Program-made: the position numbers and the translations under genes | The notes under the pieces: model-generated | Database searches by the model: none | Seen by the model: only the letters and a program-made list of their open reading frames with translations | What the model was told of the DNA's origin: nothing | In this document: positions 61,796-64,000 of the stretch, piece after piece | How positions within the stretch are numbered: the stretch's first letter is position 1 | Layout: each line of letters opens with the position of its first letter | Source of the DNA: Aeromicrobium sp. Root236 | GTDB lineage: Bacteria > Actinomycetota > Actinomycetes > Propionibacteriales > Nocardioidaceae | Direction of reading: 5' to 3' | Length of the DNA: 64,000 nt | Assembly: GCF_001428805.1 (NCBI RefSeq) | Contig: NZ_LMIS01000001.1 | Coordinates: forward strand, 496,001 to 560,000

Positions 61796-63001
61796 CTATG
61801 GGGTCGCCAACGCCTCCGTCGGGGACAACCGGGACGCCCGGATCGCCGGGTAGAGGCCGGCGAGGCTGCCGATCCCCACCGTCGCGAGGATGCCTCCCGC
61901 CACGGCCCATGCCGGCACCACCACCGGCCAGTCCTGGTACGCCGCGTAGCCCGCCGTCACCACGGCACCCAGCACCGCGCCGCCCAAGCCGCCGAGCGTC
62001 GAGAGCAACAGCGACTCGGCGAGGAACTGCGTACGCACCTGGCCGCGGGTCGCGCCCAGCGACCGGCGCAGGCCGATCTCAGCGCGGCGCTCGAGGACCG
62101 AGATGACCATCGTGTTGGCGACGCCGACGCCGCCGACCAGCAGTGCGACGGCACCCAGGCCGAGCAGCAGACCGGTGAACGCCTCGCCGGCTGCCTTCTG
62201 CGCGGCGAGGGCGTCAGAGGGCCGGGAGACCTCGACCTCGTTGGGCTGCTCCGGGTTGGCCGTCGCGCCGAGCACCGACTGCACCTGCTCGACCTTGTCG
62301 GGGTCGGAGCGGGTGTAGACCGTCGTGGGATGCCCGTCGAAGCCGAGCAACGCCTTCGCGACCGACCAGCCGACGAGTGCGGCGGTGTCGAGCTCGGGTG
62401 CCAGCGGCGCCGGCTCGAGGATGCCGACGACCGTGAACCACTCGCCACCGATCAGGACCTTGGTGTCCGGCCCCGCGTGGCTGATCCCGAGGCGGTCCGC
62501 CGTCTTGGCGCCCAGCACCGTCGCGGGATAACGGCTGGTCGCGGCGTTGAGCCAGGTGCCGCTGCGCACGTCGACGCCGATGGCGGAGCGCAGGCTCGTG
62601 CGAGCGGCCAGCACGGAGATGCCGCTGGTCTCCGCCTCGTCGATCTTGTCGGTCCGGTAGACGTTCAGGTCGGACAGCTCACCGACGGCCGACACGGACT
62701 CGATGGGGCCGATCCGCGCCACCATCGACTCGGACTCGTCGGGCAGGGTGGCGTCGTCGCCGCCGAACGTCTGACCCGGCGTCACCGTCAAGAGGTTGGT
62801 GCCGAGCGCGTCGAGCTTGCGATCGAGCTCGGCCTGGGACGACGAGGAGATGCCGACGACCGAGACCATGGCGGCGATCCCGATCGCGATGCCCAGCGAC
62901 GAGAGGAAGGCCCGCAGCGGACGCGTACGCAGCCCCACCGCGCCGACCTTGAGCACGTCCCGTGGCCACATCCGGGCGGGCGTGAGGACTGTCGCGGTCA
63001 T
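61796..63001 (-). CDS. ABC transporter permease, MacB/FtsX type
   Basis: 401-aa permease. Membrane helix 1 is at about residues 27-50. A large extracytoplasmic domain of about 230 residues follows, then three C-terminal helices (GAVALLVGGVGVANTMVISVLERRAEIGLRRSLGA; LGGLGGAVLGAVVTAGYAAY; last near 375). This is the MacB-like mechanotransmission layout, used for export of peptides or macrolides. GTG/ATG start overlaps the ATPase stop by 4 nt; the three-gene export operon continues to the window end. Confidence 0.9.
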   Translation of the reverse strand: MTATVLTPARMWPRDVLKVGAVGLRTRPLRAFLSSLGIAIGIAAMVSVVGISSSSQAELDRKLDALGTNLLTVTPGQTFGGDDATLPDESESMVARIGPIESVSAVGELSDLNVYRTDKIDEAETSGISVLAARTSLRSAIGVDVRSGTWLNAATSRYPATVLGAKTADRLGISHAGPDTKVLIGGEWFTVVGILEPAPLAPELDTAALVGWSVAKALLGFDGHPTTVYTRSDPDKVEQVQSVLGATANPEQPNEVEVSRPSDALAAQKAAGEAFTGLLLGLGAVALLVGGVGVANTMVISVLERRAEIGLRRSLGATRGQVRTQFLAESLLLSTLGGLGGAVLGAVVTAGYAAYQDWPVVVPAWAVAGGILATVGIGSLAGLYPAIRASRLSPTEALATP

Positions 63002-63684
63002 ACCGCCACCTCCGTGCGTGGACGGGCCGAGTCCTCGACGATGCGGCCGTCGAGCATCCGGACCTGTCTTGGGAGCGAGTCGGCGATCGCGTGGTCGTGG
63101 GTGATGATGACGACCGTCGTCCCCTCCGCGTTGAGCTCGCGCAGCAGGTCCATGACACCCGCGCCGGACACCGAGTCGAGCGCCCCGGTCGGCTCGTCCG
63201 CCAGCACCAGTGCCGGCTCACCGGCTACGGCTCGCGCGATCGCGACTCGTTGCTTCTCGCCGCCGGAGAGCTCGTGCGGCTCGTGATGAAGGCGATGGCC
63301 GAGGCCCACGCGCTCCAGCGCCTCGGCGGCGCGCTTGCGGCGCTGCGACTGGCGCAGCCCCGTGTAGAGCAGCCCGTCAGCGACGTTGTCCACCGCCGAG
63401 GTGCCCCCGGCGAGGTGGAACTGCTGGAACACGAAGCCGATGCGTCCGGCCCTCAGAGCAGACAGGTTCGCGTCGCTGAGCGCTGCGACGTCGTGGCCGT
63501 CGATCCGTACGCGCCCGGCCGTCGGACGGTCGAGCGTACCGACGACGTGCAGCATCGTGGACTTGCCGGATCCCGACGGTCCCACGATCGCGGCCAGCTC
63601 TCCGCGCCGGATGTGGAGCGACACACCTGCCAGTGCGGCGACACCGCCGGGATAGATCTTGGTGACCCCCTCGAGCGCGATCAC
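62998..63684 (-). CDS. ABC transporter ATP-binding protein, MacB/LolD type
   Basis: 228-aa ATPase. Walker A is GPSGSGKST near residue 38, the signature LSGGEKQRVAIARAV near 140 and Walker B LVLADEPTGALDS near 162. The conserved H-loop is in IITHDHAIADS. It belongs to the MacB/LolD group that pairs with MacB-like permeases. The start overlaps the adaptor stop by 4 nt and its stop overlaps the permease start by 4 nt. Confidence 0.93.
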   Translation of the reverse strand: MIALEGVTKIYPGGVAALAGVSLHIRRGELAAIVGPSGSGKSTMLHVVGTLDRPTAGRVRIDGHDVAALSDANLSALRAGRIGFVFQQFHLAGGTSAVDNVADGLLYTGLRQSQRRKRAAEALERVGLGHRLHHEPHELSGGEKQRVAIARAVAGEPALVLADEPTGALDSVSGAGVMDLLRELNAEGTTVVIITHDHAIADSLPRQVRMLDGRIVEDSARPRTEVAV

Positions 63685-64000
63685 TTGGGCATCCCCACGA
63701 CCGTGCCGCGGGAGATGCCGTCGCCGGACACCTCGACCTTGCCGTCCGCGAACAGCCCGGTGGTGACCGGGACGTAGCTCGAGGTGCCGCCCTTGACGAC
63801 CTCGAGACCGAACCCGCCCTCCTGCAGCGCGAGGAGCGCCGCGACCGGGACCGTCAGTACGTCCTTGCGCCGGTCGACCGTGAACGTCACGTTGACCGAC
63901 GCCAGGGCGAACGGCGCAGACAGCTTCTGCGCCTTCCTGCCCGGGATGTCGACCGTGACCTCGACCTTGGTCTCGTCCTCCCCGTTGGGATCGTCCGACG
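63681..64000 (-). CDS. HlyD/MacA-like adaptor, partial (5' end outside window)
   Basis: The frame is open to the window edge, so only the C-terminal 105 residues are seen. They form the beta-barrel and membrane-proximal part of a membrane-fusion adaptor: K-V-E-V-T-V, VNVTFTVDRRKDVLTVPVAAL and a VTTGLFADGKVEVSGDGISRGTVV end. Overlaps the ATPase start by 4 nt. With the permease and ATPase it makes a MacAB-like export operon. Confidence 0.85.
   Translation of the reverse strand, partial: SDDPNGEDETKVEVTVDIPGRKAQKLSAPFALASVNVTFTVDRRKDVLTVPVAALLALQEGGFGLEVVKGGTSSYVPVTTGLFADGKVEVSGDGISRGTVVGMPK

Overview
The window is high-GC DNA with dense, mostly non-overlapping genes, many GTG starts and many 4-nt ATGA or GTGA stop/start overlaps. 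PafB/PafC next to TatA/TatC, HelY, RbpA, Lnt plus polyprenol-phosphate mannose synthase, and LpqN-type lipoproteins mark it as an actinobacterium. Gene content best fits Propionibacteriales (Nocardioidaceae, for example Aeromicrobium or Nocardioides). The genus is inference, not read directly.

Layout. 1-8.8 kb: the conserved block downstream of the Pup-proteasome region (FKBP-type isomerase, pafB, pafC, tatA, tatC, lipid kinase, helY, then a convergent 5'-3' exonuclease). 8.9-14 kb: secreted M28 peptidase, M24 peptidase, lnt and ppm. 14-24.7 kb: an accessory stretch (redox, acetyltransferase and RibD-like genes, tRNA-Gly(TCC), a 1003-aa BTAD-type regulator, zinc-protease and LpqN lipoproteins) lying between ppm and rbpA, which are close neighbours in many actinobacteria. 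24.8-34.9 kb: rbpA with a SigR-like promoter, UMF1-type MFS, GDPD, an ECF41 sigma factor with an AhpD-like partner, an XRE-MurA fusion, a desaturase and small membrane proteins. 35-46.4 kb: a stand-alone UvrA paralogue, ArsR/SRPBCC and RibD-like genes, acetyltransferases, two LysE exporters, and an ECF42-type sigma factor with its YciI partner. 46.4-52.9 kb: a complete glycopeptide (vancomycin-type) resistance cluster, vanX / vanH-vanA / vanK-vanY / vanR-vanS. 53-64 kb: VOC proteins, class F sortase, ArsR/SRPBCC operon, NAD-dependent epimerase, DNA glycosylase, transporters and a MacAB-like export operon cut by the window end.

The two strongest observations are regulatory. (1) A bipartite motif matching the ECF41 promoter (TGTCACA, 16 nt, CGTC) occurs four times: two face-to-face copies between the ECF41 sigma gene and its AhpD-like neighbour, one just ahead of a small membrane-protein gene at 33.0 kb, and one ahead of a nucleoside-diphosphate-sugar-epimerase-like gene at 55.8 kb. 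Together these suggest a dispersed ECF41 regulon. (2) The van cluster has an unusual order. vanX diverges from vanH across a perfect 17-bp inverted repeat whose sequence recurs upstream of vanR, giving a candidate VanR box and a symmetric divergent promoter. vanA is followed by a coupled 37-residue single-membrane-segment ORF.

How the genes work together: VanS/VanR would sense glycopeptide and induce VanH (D-lactate), VanA (D-Ala-D-Lac), VanX (removal of D-Ala-D-Ala), VanY (trimming of residual D-Ala termini) and VanK (bridge residue on D-Lac precursors). PafB/PafC is the DNA-damage regulator. RbpA supports the housekeeping polymerase. Lnt and Ppm act at the membrane on lipoproteins and mannosyl donors.
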